Assembly: GCA_947454155.1 (NCBI GenBank)
Contig: CANGIT010000014.1
Coordinates: forward strand, 21,008 to 85,007
Source: Chitinophagaceae bacterium
GTDB taxonomy: Bacteria > Bacteroidota > Bacteroidia > Chitinophagales > Chitinophagaceae
Reading direction: 5' to 3'
DNA: 64,000 bases
A program made the position numbers and the translations under genes. Of the stretch, positions 1-7,251 are shown piece by piece. Under the pieces are notes generated by a model. That model made no database searches, had not been told where the DNA came from, and was given only the letters and a program-made list of their open reading frames with translations. Numbering within the stretch: the stretch's first letter is position 1; each line of letters starts with the position of its first letter.

Positions 1-349
1 AGGCCGATTTATATATTCCATTATCAGGGGAAGGCCTGCCGTTTCCGGGCATCAGCAAAATATCGCCATAGTCGCTGCAACCGGTACCACTCAAATGCGT
101 ATGCGAAAAGCCATAGATGAAGGAGTCGGAATAATGATAGCCGCTGCATCCGTCCCAGCCCTCCAAACGGGTATCGGGACTCAATTGCACCATCCCATGT
201 GGGACCACCGCACCCGGGTAAGTATGGCCGTGTCCACCTGTGCCAATAAATGGATTGACCCAATCAATCGCTCTTTTGGAAGTGTATTGCCCCAATGACA
301 ACAATACAAAACAACAGGATGCGTTGAACAGCAAAAATAGCTTCTTCAT
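1..349 (-). CDS. GH92 family alpha-mannosidase, N-terminal part (cut by window edge)
   Basis: Only the first 116 codons lie in the window; the frame is open to base 1. The protein starts MKKLFLLFNASCC, a hydrophobic signal peptide, so the enzyme is exported. Next comes a stretch typical of the N-terminal domain of glycoside hydrolase family 92: VNPFIGTGGHGHTYPGAVVP, then GMVQLSPDTRLEGWDGCSGY and GFSHTHLSGTGCSDYGD. GH92 members are calcium-dependent exo-mannosidases that trim alpha-mannosides; the linkage specificity cannot be read from this part because the catalytic acids lie beyond the edge. The ATG at 347-349 directly precedes the signal peptide. It lies 76 bases downstream of ssb, with a terminator between, so it is probably a separate transcription unit. 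Confidence 0.9.
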   Translation of the reverse strand, partial: MKKLFLLFNASCCFVLLSLGQYTSKRAIDWVNPFIGTGGHGHTYPGAVVPHGMVQLSPDTRLEGWDGCSGYHYSDSFIYGFSHTHLSGTGCSDYGDILLMPGNGRPSPDNGIYKSA

Positions 350-383
350 GTGCTTTAAGATTATGCTTAAAGGTAAAATAAAA

Positions 384-406
384 AAGGTCTGCCAAAGGCA
401 GACCTT
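384..406 (-). terminator. Rho-independent terminator of ssb
   Basis: A perfect 10-bp inverted repeat (AAGGTCTGCC / GGCAGACCTT) with a 3-base loop lies 20 bases past the ssb stop and is followed on the minus strand by TTTTATTTTA. It separates ssb from the GH92 gene. Confidence 0.85.
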
Positions 407-425
407 GAAATAAATCGAATCAGTG

Positions 426-830
426 TTAGAAAGGCACTATTTCATTTTCTGCCGCATGTGGCTGTGATGAGCCTGATGTAGTGCCAGCCGTGTTTTGTTG
501 ATTTGGATCTTGTTGATTACCACCTAGCAGCTGAAGGTTTTGTACACGCATTCTCAGTGTTGCTGAGGCTTGACCTTCTTTATTGGTATAGGCATCTGCT
601 TCAGGTGTTCCTTCGGCATAAACAGTTCTGCCTTTGGTAAGATACTCAGATACGTTGGTCTTTTCGTTCCAATAGGCACATTCCACCCAAGTGGTTCGTT
701 CTTTTTGATTGCCCATGCTGTCTTTGTAACGCTCTGTATGCGCCACACTAAAGTTGATTACTTTTCGGCCGTTTACTTCTTTCACGATACAATCTTTACC
801 GAGATTGCCAATGATTTGTAATTTGATCAT
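426..830 (-). CDS. ssb: Single-stranded DNA-binding protein
   Basis: 134 residues. Residues 1-100 form the OB fold (MIKLQIIGNLGKDCIVKEV, then WVECAYWNEKT and the VYAEGTPEADAY strand). A Gln/Asn/Ser/Gly-rich linker leads to an acidic C-terminal tip ending ENEIVPF, the form of the conserved tip that docks repair and replication partners such as PriA (encoded at 11.5-14 kb). It coats single-stranded DNA during replication, recombination and repair. It is smaller than E. coli SSB (178 residues) because of the short linker, which is usual in Bacteroidota. It is downstream of the S24 repressor gene on the same strand, but a 264-base gap with repeats lies between them. Confidence 0.97.
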   Translation of the reverse strand: MIKLQIIGNLGKDCIVKEVNGRKVINFSVAHTERYKDSMGNQKERTTWVECAYWNEKTNVSEYLTKGRTVYAEGTPEADAYTNKEGQASATLRMRVQNLQLLGGNQQDPNQQNTAGTTSGSSQPHAAENEIVPF

Positions 831-868
831 GTTGTTTTGTTTTATGTATTATCGGTGTATCTAAAAAA

Positions 869-903
869 TGTTTGTTGTTTGGGGTTTGTTGTTTGGAATT
901 TGT
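869..903. repeat. Short 7-bp-period array
   Basis: Five consecutive heptamers of the form NRTTTGK (TGTTTGT, TGTTTGG, GGTTTGT, TGTTTGG, AATTTGT) lie just upstream of ssb and run into the 9-bp-period array. The same style of heptamer occurs at 14740-14809. Confidence 0.6.
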
Positions 904-914
904 TCGCTTTTATT

Positions 915-1049
915 GTTTGGTAGGTTTAGAACGTTTGGTAAGTTTGGTATGTAAAGTAAGTTTGACTGCTTTGAACCTTCAAACCCTCTGCCACATTTTG
1001 AATCTTAGCACCCTAACTTACGAAACCTACGAAACTTACCAAACCACTG
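915..1049. repeat. 9-bp-period array with inverted arms
   Basis: Fifteen contiguous 9-mers can be laid out without a phase shift. The left arm has units such as GTTTGGTAG, GTTTGGTAA and GTTTGGTAT; the right arm has their reverse complements, AAACCTACG and AAACTTACC. Central units (GTTTGACTG, CTTTGAACC, TTCAAACCC) are more degenerate. The arms can fold into one long imperfect hairpin. It fills the gap between the S24 repressor stop and ssb. The same unit family recurs at 47762-47914. Confidence 0.75.
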
Positions 1050-1094
1050 CATGCAGTTACACAAATAATTAATCCTCCCAAACCTACTTTTCCC

Positions 1095-1859
1095 TTAATT
1101 CATCTTCTTCTTCAGCGTACTCACTTGATCGTGCAGGTTGCTGACCAGGTTGGCGAGTGAATTCACGTCCCACCTTTGCTGCGCAGCCACTTTGGCTATC
1201 ACCAGCTGCGCCTGCCAGATTTCCAGAATATCTTCGACATTGATCTGGTAAGGTTGGTAAGAAGGATTGTCACTTTCCAGCGTAATTTTATTTTTGACTT
1301 TGGGGTTCTTTACGATTCTTTTGTAAACGATGCCTTCGTTTTTACTGAGCACGATGAAAGCTTGTCCGCTTTTTACATCCTCCATCGAATCAATTTTTTC
1401 TCCCACGATGATGCTACCGCTGGGGGTTGGCAGCATACTATCGCCGATGATTTCAAAGGCCCGGTATTGTCCACCTGTAAGCATAGGCAGGGTAAAAGTG
1501 TTCAGTTCGTCGATGAACTCATTGTCGGCATAACCGGTAAGATAACCCGCAGCAGCCTTCACCGGAACAAAATGAATCACATTTCGCTCGGCTGTCATCA
1601 ATTTCTGCATCCTTCTTTTTTGCAAATAGCTGCCGGCACTGCCCGCCTGCTGATGAGCAAGATCTTTCAGCAACAATTCGTCCAGAGAAAGTTTGAACAT
1701 GTGCGCCACTTCTTCCAGCACCTCGAGCCTTGGTTCGGCACGCTCTTCTTCATACGCGCCCACCAGCGACCTTTTGATGTTCAGTTTGTGCGCAAACTCT
1801 TCTTGCGTCCAACCTCTTAATTTTCTGAGGTATTTTAGATTTAATCCGGCTTTTGACAT
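1095..1859 (-). CDS. XRE/S24 LexA-like self-cleaving repressor
   Basis: 254 residues. Residues 5-65 are an XRE-type helix-turn-helix (LRKLRGWTQEEFAHKLNIKR). Residues 95-215 match the S24/LexA peptidase fold: a candidate Ala104-Gly105 scissile bond in KAAAGY, nucleophile Ser141 in GDSMLP, and base Lys180 in VYKRIV. The last 35 residues look like a coiled coil (VSNLHDQVSTLKKK). Such proteins repress promoters and inactivate themselves when RecA filaments form on damaged DNA; RecA dependence here is inference. The ATG at 1857-1859 is fixed by the HTH start and by a promoter with two palindromic operators immediately upstream, so autoregulation is likely. No umuC/dinB partner is adjacent; the next gene on the strand is ssb. 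Confidence 0.9.
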   Translation of the reverse strand: MSKAGLNLKYLRKLRGWTQEEFAHKLNIKRSLVGAYEEERAEPRLEVLEEVAHMFKLSLDELLLKDLAHQQAGSAGSYLQKRRMQKLMTAERNVIHFVPVKAAAGYLTGYADNEFIDELNTFTLPMLTGGQYRAFEIIGDSMLPTPSGSIIVGEKIDSMEDVKSGQAFIVLSKNEGIVYKRIVKNPKVKNKITLESDNPSYQPYQINVEDILEIWQAQLVIAKVAAQQRWDVNSLANLVSNLHDQVSTLKKKMN

Positions 1860-1866
1860 GGCTTGA

Positions 1867-1879
1867 CTAATTTGATTAG
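1867..1879. promoter_or_regulatory. Repressor-proximal operator palindrome
   Basis: Perfect palindrome CTAATTTGATTAG, i.e. CTAA-N5-TTAG. It lies between the -7 box and the start codon of the S24 repressor and would cover the transcription start. Confidence 0.65.
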
Positions 1880-1881
1880 CA

Positions 1882-1911
1882 CAAACATACTAAATATTTT
1901 AGTTTATCAAA
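1882..1911 (-). promoter_or_regulatory. Promoter of the XRE/S24 repressor
   Basis: On the minus strand TTTG (1908-1911) is followed after 18 bases by TATGTTTG (1882-1889), a full match to the Bacteroidota -33/-7 pattern (TTTG, TAnnTTTG). The predicted start, about 1877, leaves a leader of some 18 bases. The -7 box lies between the two CTAA-N5-TTAG palindromes. Confidence 0.75.
1890..1902. promoter_or_regulatory. Repressor-distal operator palindrome
   Basis: CTAAATATTTTAG, again CTAA-N5-TTAG and perfectly symmetric (extends to ACTAAA/TTTAGT at 1889-1903). It occupies the spacer between the -33 and -7 elements. Its centre is 23 bp from that of the proximal palindrome, about two helical turns. 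Confidence 0.65.
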
Positions 1912-1986
1912 ATTTATTTTTCCAACCCATTTTTATTCCAATTCAATATTATCCAAATTTGAATCCCATAAAACCTTTATACTGCT

Positions 1987-1994
1987 TACTTTTG
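1987..1994 (+). promoter_or_regulatory. -7 box for the 2012-3575 operon
   Basis: TACTTTTG fits TAnnTTTG, 17 bases before the ATG at 2012. No well-spaced -33 TTTG is visible (the nearest, at 1958-1961, is about 25 bases upstream). Confidence 0.55.
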
Positions 1995-2011
1995 TTGAAA
2001 AATCAACACAT

Positions 2012-2473
2012 ATGCAAGCCATTCTTGTTATCCACAACCTCATACGCTGGGCCATTCTAGTTTTTGGCGCCTGGACTTTAATCAATGCTTTTACAGGCCT
2101 TATCAGCAAACGTGCTTATTCTAGTGCCGACAATAAAAGCAATTTGTTTTTCATGATTTTTTGCGACATTCAGTTACTGATGGGGCTCATCTTATTCTTC
2201 TCCAATTCCTGGTTCGATAAAATGAAAGCCGGCATGGGTGATGTGATGAAATCAACCACCGACCGCTTTTTCATTGTGGAGCATGGTTTCATGATGATTA
2301 TCGCCTGGATACTTGTGCATGTGGGCAGAACCGCGGTAAAGAAAGCCGAAGCCGACAAAAAACACAAGAAAGCGGCCATTTTCTTTGGTATCGCTTTTTT
2401 ACTGATCATTGTTTCCATACCCTGGCCCAATAAAGCAGAAGTGGCCAGACCCTTATTTCGCTGGTTCAATTAA
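2012..2473 (+). CDS. Four-helix membrane protein, function unknown
   Basis: 153 residues with four predicted membrane helices at about residues 7-29, 47-65, 89-107 and 122-138. Several histidines and arginines lie at membrane borders (HNLIRW near residue 8; EHGFMMIIAWILVHVGR around 90-106), a pattern that in related Bacteroidota proteins has led to cytochrome-b-like names; I see no proof of haem binding. The protein ends with a short basic tail. It is the first gene of a likely operon: surE starts 11 bases after its stop. It is divergent from the S24 repressor, so its promoter lies within 100 bases of the repressor operators. Confidence 0.75.
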   Translation: MQAILVIHNLIRWAILVFGAWTLINAFTGLISKRAYSSADNKSNLFFMIFCDIQLLMGLILFFSNSWFDKMKAGMGDVMKSTTDRFFIVEHGFMMIIAWILVHVGRTAVKKAEADKKHKKAAIFFGIAFLLIIVSIPWPNKAEVARPLFRWFN

Positions 2474-2484
2474 TCAAACTCATT

Positions 2485-3273
2485 ATGGCAAAAAGTAAAA
2501 AATCCGAACCCATCATTCTGATCACTAATGACGACGACATCACCTCTCCCGGTATCAGAAGCCTGGTGGAAGCAGTAAAAGGACTGGGGAAAGTTGTAGT
2601 GGTGGCACCCGACAAACCACAAAGCGGAATGGGACATGCCATCACCATCGGCTCCCCCCTTCGCATGAATAAAGTGAATTTATTCGGCGAGATTGAAGCC
2701 TGGCAAACCTCCGGTACTCCTGTGGACTGCGTGAAGCTGGCCGTAGATAAGATCCTTCATCGTAAACCCGATATTTGTTTGAGTGGCATCAACCATGGCG
2801 CCAACCATTCTATTAACGTCATCTACAGCGGTACCATGTCTGCCGCCATGGAAGCTTCTATTGAAGGCATACCCAGCATTGGATTTTCTTTGTTGGATTA
2901 CCGTTACGAAGCCGATATGGAACCTGCAAGGAAAATTGTACACAAAATTGTTTCAAAAATCATGTCGCAACCCGTCATGGATAAACATTTGCTTTTGAAT
3001 GTCAACATTCCTTCAGTACCTTATAAAGAAATCAAAGGAATCAAAGTATGCAAACAGGCATATGCCAAATACGATGAGTCTTTTGACGAACGCATAGATC
3101 CTCAGGGTAAAAGATACTTCTGGCTGACAGGCGAATTCAAAAACTTCGACAAAGGAAAAGACACCGATGTATGGGCCTTGCAAAACAATTATGTGAGTGT
3201 GGTACCTGTGCAGTTTGATTTAACGAACTATACGTTAAAAAAGCAATTAGAAAAATCAAAACTCTTCAAATGA
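2485..3273 (+). CDS. surE: 5'/3'-nucleotidase SurE
   Basis: 262 residues, usual length for SurE. The N-terminus ILITNDDDITSPGIRSL carries the paired aspartates that bind the metal (D16/D17). APDKPQSGMGHAIT, TSGTPVDCVKLA and SGINHGANHSINVIYSGT supply the conserved Ser and Asn ligands of the active site. SurE removes phosphate from nucleoside monophosphates and is linked to survival in stationary phase. It sits between two small membrane protein genes; the downstream gene overlaps its stop by four bases (ATGA), which implies translational coupling. Many Bacteroidota carry surE near lpxB, but here lpxB is 23 kb away. Confidence 0.96.
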   Translation: MAKSKKSEPIILITNDDDITSPGIRSLVEAVKGLGKVVVVAPDKPQSGMGHAITIGSPLRMNKVNLFGEIEAWQTSGTPVDCVKLAVDKILHRKPDICLSGINHGANHSINVIYSGTMSAAMEASIEGIPSIGFSLLDYRYEADMEPARKIVHKIVSKIMSQPVMDKHLLLNVNIPSVPYKEIKGIKVCKQAYAKYDESFDERIDPQGKRYFWLTGEFKNFDKGKDTDVWALQNNYVSVVPVQFDLTNYTLKKQLEKSKLFK

Positions 3274-3575
3274 AATTATTAAAAGATAATTTGAAAATGG
3301 GAATTGTGTTGGGCTTTATTGCACCTGTAATGGGTATGCTAGCTTTCAAAATGTATAATTTTCCAACCACACCAATTGGTACTTTCTTCAATGACATGTT
3401 TTTGGACTCCACATACAGACCATTACTTTCCAGTTTTCTGACCATATCCCTACTGGTGAATGCGCTTGTCTTTACCATATTTATTCAATTTGAAAAAGAT
3501 AAAACAGCCAAGGGAGTCTTTATTACTACAGCTATTTATGGGTTCATCATTTTGCTTATCAAAACATTTGCCTAA
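3270..3575 (+). CDS. Small three-helix membrane protein, function unknown
   Basis: 101 residues with three predicted helices (about 10-30, 48-70 and 80-99). The start codon overlaps the surE stop (ATGA at 3270-3273), so the two are almost certainly co-translated. There is no signature motif; NFPTTPIGTFFNDMF in the first loop is the most distinctive stretch. Not recognised further. A terminator lies 165 bases downstream. Confidence 0.75.
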   Translation: MKLLKDNLKMGIVLGFIAPVMGMLAFKMYNFPTTPIGTFFNDMFLDSTYRPLLSSFLTISLLVNALVFTIFIQFEKDKTAKGVFITTAIYGFIILLIKTFA

Positions 3576-3740
3576 GAGATTCAAACAAGAGAATGATAAG
3601 AGAGGCTACTGAAATCGTTTAACGAAAATTTTCAGATTAATTGGCGATAGGTTAACACCGAAAAGAGATTTCATCACGTAGGTTTGTAATGGAAATAAAG
3701 CTTTTAAGAATTTCTCATAAGCAGTTAGTTTTGGTAAACC

Positions 3741-3770
3741 GGAGCCCTTATTCTTAGGGGCTCCTTTTTT
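3741..3770 (+). terminator. Strong intrinsic terminator
   Basis: GGAGCCC...GGGGCTCC (3741-3764) forms a stem of about ten pairs including one wobble, followed by six T. It reads on the plus strand only. It may end the surE operon or a separate short RNA starting near 3690. Confidence 0.8.
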
Positions 3771-4737
3771 ATTCGCCTAACTGAAACATGCCATCCACAA
3801 AATCCTGTTTATCGAACACCAGCAAGTCGGTGGCTTTTTCTCCCACCCCAATAAACTTTACAGGGATATTGAATTGGTCTGCTATGGCCAGCACCACACC
3901 CCCCTTTGCCGTGCCATCGAGTTTGGTGATGGCCAAAGCTGAGACTTCTGTAGCTGCTGTAAAATGCCTGGCCTGCTCCAAAGCATTTTGACCGGTACTG
4001 CCATCCAATACCAACAATACTTCATGAGGTGCATCCGGTATCACCTTCTGTATCACTCTTTTAATCTTAGATAGCTCATCCATTAAATGCGCTTTGTTAT
4101 GCAATCTTCCTGCAGTATCAATGAGAATAACATCCGAATTCCTGGCCACACCACTCAACACCGTATCATAAGCTACGGAAGCCGGATCGCTACCCATCTC
4201 CTTTTTCACAATCGGCACATTAGCTCTTTCACTCCAAATGGTAAGCTGATCTACAGCAGCTGCCCTGAAAGTATCGGCAGCCCCCAATAAAACAGATTTG
4301 CCTGCCAGCGAAAAGTTATGCGCCAACTTACCAATGGTAGTTGTTTTACCCACACCATTTACTCCCACTACCAACACCACATGTGGCTTGTGCCCTTCTG
4401 GCAATTCATAGTTACGATAAGAGGTGTCCTGTGGCGCATCAACTAGCAAAGACTGAATCTCTTCTTTAATTATCCTGTTTAGTTCACTCGTATTCAGATA
4501 CTTATCCTTATATACTCTTTTTTCAATTCGGTCAATAATTTTTACCGTAGTGGCTACTCCTACATCGGCTGTTACCAACGCATGCTCAATCTCATCCAGT
4601 ACCTCACTGTCGATGTTACTCTTTCCAGCTACCGCCTTGGCAATCTTTCCCATAAAGCCCTCACGGGTCTTTTGCAGCCCTTGATCAAGCGATTCCTTCT
4701 GCTCTTTCTTGCCGAATAACTTATCGAATAATCCCAT
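3769..4737 (-). CDS. ftsY: Signal recognition particle receptor FtsY
   Basis: 322 residues from the chosen ATG at 4735-4737 (MGLFDKLFGKKEQ); an earlier in-frame ATG at 4761 would add only MTFELFIT and is less likely. The acidic A domain is almost absent, so this is a minimal NG-type receptor. The N domain (residues 15-95) is followed by the GTPase G domain with the P-loop GVNGVGKTTT near residue 130, DTAGRLHN and TKLDGTAKGG. FtsY docks SRP-ribosome complexes at the membrane and hands them to SecYEG (secY is at 35.9-37.2 kb). It closes the rpmB-rpmG-DUF4295-ftsY run, with a terminator separating it from the upstream genes. Confidence 0.97.
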   Translation of the reverse strand: MGLFDKLFGKKEQKESLDQGLQKTREGFMGKIAKAVAGKSNIDSEVLDEIEHALVTADVGVATTVKIIDRIEKRVYKDKYLNTSELNRIIKEEIQSLLVDAPQDTSYRNYELPEGHKPHVVLVVGVNGVGKTTTIGKLAHNFSLAGKSVLLGAADTFRAAAVDQLTIWSERANVPIVKKEMGSDPASVAYDTVLSGVARNSDVILIDTAGRLHNKAHLMDELSKIKRVIQKVIPDAPHEVLLVLDGSTGQNALEQARHFTAATEVSALAITKLDGTAKGGVVLAIADQFNIPVKFIGVGEKATDLLVFDKQDFVDGMFQLGE

Positions 4738-4821
4738 GGTAATAAATAATTCAAAAGTCAAAAATTAAAAGCCTGCCCCATAAATTTGAAGACGCTTTTT
4801 TACTTATTAAACAAAACAAAT

Positions 4822-4848
4822 AAAGCCATTCTAAAACAGAACGGCTTT
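4822..4848 (-). terminator. Terminator between DUF4295 gene and ftsY
   Basis: An 11-bp stem with one wobble (minus strand AAAGCCGTTCT / AGAATGGCTTT) and a 5-base loop, followed by ATTTGTTTTG. It would end or attenuate the rpmB-rpmG-DUF4295 transcript before ftsY. Confidence 0.65.
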
Positions 4849-4870
4849 ATAAAATTAGTTATTGTCGCAA

Positions 4871-5041
4871 TTACTTGCTCAGGTGTTCCTGAATCTTATC
4901 CTTGTGAACCATTGCTTCTTTAAAGGTATAAGCACCAGTCTTTGGACTGCGTACGGTACGAATAACTTTAGTCCAGTTTTTTGCCTCTGCGGCTGCTTTC
5001 TGGTCCTTGGTCTTAATCGCGGTTTTAGCTGCTTTTGCCAT
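4871..5041 (-). CDS. DUF4295 small basic protein
   Basis: 56 residues, MAKAAKTAIKTKDQ... ending HLSK. The stretch VRSPKTGAYTFKEAMV matches the short DUF4295 family that in Bacteroidota is nearly always encoded between rpmG and ftsY. It is very basic and begins with an Ala/Lys-rich tail, so a ribosome- or RNA-associated role is often suspected, but no function is established to my knowledge. The start ATG at 5039-5041 lies 59 bases after the rpmG stop. It is too short for many gene callers. Confidence 0.85.
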   Translation of the reverse strand: MAKAAKTAIKTKDQKAAAEAKNWTKVIRTVRSPKTGAYTFKEAMVHKDKIQEHLSK

Positions 5042-5100
5042 TTTTCCTATTTTAAACCGATAGTTTTATAAATTAACTATCGAAAATTAATAAACTTTAA

Positions 5101-5283
5101 TTACTTGATTTCTTTATGTACAGTCACTTTCTTCAAAATGGGATTGTACTTTTTCAATTCCATACGCTCAGGCGTATTTTTTTTGTTTTTGGTAGTGATA
5201 TAACGGCTTGTTCCGGCCTGACCACTGGTCTTATGCTCGGTACATTCCAAAATCACCTGAACCCTGTTACCTTTCTTTGCCAT
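5101..5283 (-). CDS. rpmG: 50S ribosomal protein L33
   Basis: 60 residues. The pattern [18 protein letters not shown], then [20 protein letters not shown] and [15 protein letters not shown] is the standard L33 sequence. Only one cysteine is present, so this is the zinc-free (C-) form. It lies 25 bases downstream of rpmB in the same operon. Confidence 0.97.
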   Translation of the reverse strand: MAKKGNRVQVILECTEHKTSGQAGTSRYITTKNKKNTPERMELKKYNPILKKVTVHKEIK

Positions 5284-5308
5284 TGTTATAAAATTTTAAA
5301 AGCGCTGA

Positions 5309-5545
5309 TTAAATTTTTTCTCCGGCAGCACGCAATGCTTTCACTACCGAATAGAGACCATTTTTATTGATGGTTCTGATTGCTTCTGAAGACACCTTAA
5401 GTGTAACCCATTTGTCTTCTTCAGCCAGGAAATAACGCTTGGTCTGCAAATTGGGCAGGAATCTGCGTTTTGTTTTGATGTTGGAGTGAGAAACCTTGTT
5501 TCCTGTAATGGGTTTCTTTCCTGTTACCTGACATACTCTAGCCAT
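5309..5545 (-). CDS. rpmB: 50S ribosomal protein L28
   Basis: 78 residues; [20 protein letters not shown] is the classic L28 start, followed by [16 protein letters not shown] and [14 protein letters not shown]. First gene of the rpmB-rpmG-DUF4295 unit. Its upstream region shares a 14-base promoter sequence with rplU (see the -7 box at 5565-5572), which suggests parallel control of these two large-subunit genes. Confidence 0.97.
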   Translation of the reverse strand: MARVCQVTGKKPITGNKVSHSNIKTKRRFLPNLQTKRYFLAEEDKWVTLKVSSEAIRTINKNGLYSVVKALRAAGEKI

Positions 5546-5558
5546 GTTCCTAAATTTT

Positions 5559-5572
5559 GGACGGCAAAGGTA
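5559..5572 (-). promoter_or_regulatory. rpmB promoter -7 region
   Basis: TACCTTTGCCGTCC on the minus strand; TACCTTTG (5565-5572) fits TAnnTTTG, 19 bases before the rpmB ATG. The identical 14 bases precede rplU at 14987-15000. Confidence 0.7.
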
Positions 5573-5676
5573 GGGATTATGTTTTATAATTGGAACGATA
5601 ATTTTAAAAACTTTTTTGAATTTGTGGAAAACCGCAGTTTTTTTGACCTTTATCTCCCCTTAAATAGAAATTAAAG

Positions 5677-6090
5677 ATGAATATACACAGCGTGAGCACC
5701 CAATTTGAATCAGGATTGGCATTTACTGCTACCATTGATCAATATAAAATCAAGATGGATACAACCGATGATAATAGTCAGCATCTGGGACCCAGTCCCA
5801 AGAAGCTGATGCTGGCCGCACTGGCTGGCTGTACCGGCATCGATGTGGTCAGTATCCTGAATAAAATGCAAGTAACTTTTAGTCATTTCTCCATACGAAC
5901 CGACGCTTCACTCACTGAAGAACACCCTAAGATATATGATAAAGTGGCAATTGTATATGCAATTAATGTTTTTGCAGATGATCGGCATAAGGTGGAGCGA
6001 GCGGTGCAATTGTCCAAAGAAAAATATTGTGGTGTCAGTGCGATGTTTGGGCATTTTGCCACTATCGACTGGGAAATTGAATTTCTTTGA
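5677..6090 (+). CDS. OsmC/Ohr family protein
   Basis: 137 residues. The OsmC fold is indicated by GPSPKKLMLAALAGCTGIDVVSIL near residues 42-65 and EKYCGVSAMF near residues 115-124; these give the two conserved cysteines that act as the peroxidatic and resolving thiols in this family. The protein would be cytoplasmic and could reduce organic hydroperoxides; YhfA-type members have unknown substrates, and this one resembles that branch because it is short. It is a single gene, divergent from rpmB, with no obvious partner. Confidence 0.88.
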   Translation: MNIHSVSTQFESGLAFTATIDQYKIKMDTTDDNSQHLGPSPKKLMLAALAGCTGIDVVSILNKMQVTFSHFSIRTDASLTEEHPKIYDKVAIVYAINVFADDRHKVERAVQLSKEKYCGVSAMFGHFATIDWEIEFL

Positions 6091-6124
6091 GTTGGTTAAT
6101 CTTCATTGCAGAGATGTTTCATTG

Positions 6125-7024
6125 TTAATCTCTCATGCCAACCTTTAGAACTTTAGGTTTATTGTTTCTTCTAACCCTTAACATTTGTAATACGATAGAA
6201 AGAATAATCAGGAAGAATCCCCAGTAAAAATGGTGTGACATATTTTCATCCTCATGAAAAAACACAAACGCCAAAGCTACTCCATATACCGGCTCAAGAT
6301 TATAGGTAAGATTGACTGTAAAAGCGGATATTCTTTTTAAGGCATTCATTTGAAGGTCCATTGCGGCAACCGTACACAAGCAAGCCATGATGATGAGCCA
6401 GTACCAATCATTGCCCTCTACGCGATAATGGTGTGCAGGAGAAATCAAAAAATAAAAGGGTAACAACAGAGTGAGTGAGAGGAGTCCGCCAATGAATTCA
6501 TAAAAAGTGAGCACCTCTGGACTATGTTTCTCAAGCAGTTGTTTATTAAAAATTGGAAAAATTGCACTCCCCATTGCGGCCACCACACCAAAAAGAATCC
6601 CGATTTTAAAATGGGGATGAAAATCAAAAATGATATACACTCCGGCCAATGCTATCAATCCCAGCAGCAATTCCACCAACACTATCCTTTTTTTTAAAAT
6701 CAGCGGCTCAAACACAGAGGAGAAAAAACCGGCCATCGAAATGCAAACCACTGCCACAGAAGCATTGGCATATTTCACCGACCCGTAAAAAGTCACCCAA
6801 TGAAAAGCCAATATAAAACCCACTCCTATTATTTTAAAAAATTCAAGCCAGGTGATCCGTTTCAACTGACCTCTAAAAATCATGAGCGCACCCAAAATGA
6901 CTACAGAAAAAAACAACCGATACCAAACAAGCACCCCCTCATTCAATGTGATGAGCTTTCCCAAAATAGCGGTGAAGCCCGCCAAAAAAACAGCCACATG
7001 TAACTGAATAAGGGCTTTGTTCAT
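6125..7024 (-). CDS. EamA/DMT superfamily transporter
   Basis: 299 residues with about ten hydrophobic helices arranged as two five-helix halves, the layout of EamA-domain (drug/metabolite transporter) proteins. Supporting stretches are FTAILGKLITLNEGVLVWYR in the first half and PVYGVALAFVFFHEDE, the usual end of the second EamA repeat. The substrate cannot be told. It is convergent with the OsmC gene (34 bases between stops) and divergent from the DUF2723 gene. Confidence 0.88.
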   Translation of the reverse strand: MNKALIQLHVAVFLAGFTAILGKLITLNEGVLVWYRLFFSVVILGALMIFRGQLKRITWLEFFKIIGVGFILAFHWVTFYGSVKYANASVAVVCISMAGFFSSVFEPLILKKRIVLVELLLGLIALAGVYIIFDFHPHFKIGILFGVVAAMGSAIFPIFNKQLLEKHSPEVLTFYEFIGGLLSLTLLLPFYFLISPAHHYRVEGNDWYWLIIMACLCTVAAMDLQMNALKRISAFTVNLTYNLEPVYGVALAFVFFHEDENMSHHFYWGFFLIILSIVLQMLRVRRNNKPKVLKVGMRD

Positions 7025-7222
7025 ATATTTCTACATTAAAATCTGATCGCAAAAAATGCTGGCCATCGAATTGACCTTTTCTTTTTCAAATGCCATTACT
7101 TCTTCCTCTTATCATTACCATGCAATCTAGTCAAAACAAAGAATTTAGCCCATCTAAATAATAAAGGCCTTAGTGTTAGTGCAAAAAAATGGTGAAGTCC
7201 CAAAAATCAAAACAAACATGAT

Positions 7223-7230
7223 TATATTTG
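7223..7230 (+). promoter_or_regulatory. -7 box of the DUF2723 gene
   Basis: TATATTTG fits TAnnTTTG exactly and ends 21 bases before the ATG at 7252. It overlaps an in-frame TTG at 7228, which argues against that TTG as the start. Confidence 0.6.
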
Positions 7231-7251
7231 CCCACTTATAATTTTAAGCGT

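Noticed and set aside
1176..1820. 214-codon open frame antisense to the S24 repressor
   Set aside because: The minus strand has a complete HTH and peptidase; the plus frame has no recognisable feature.
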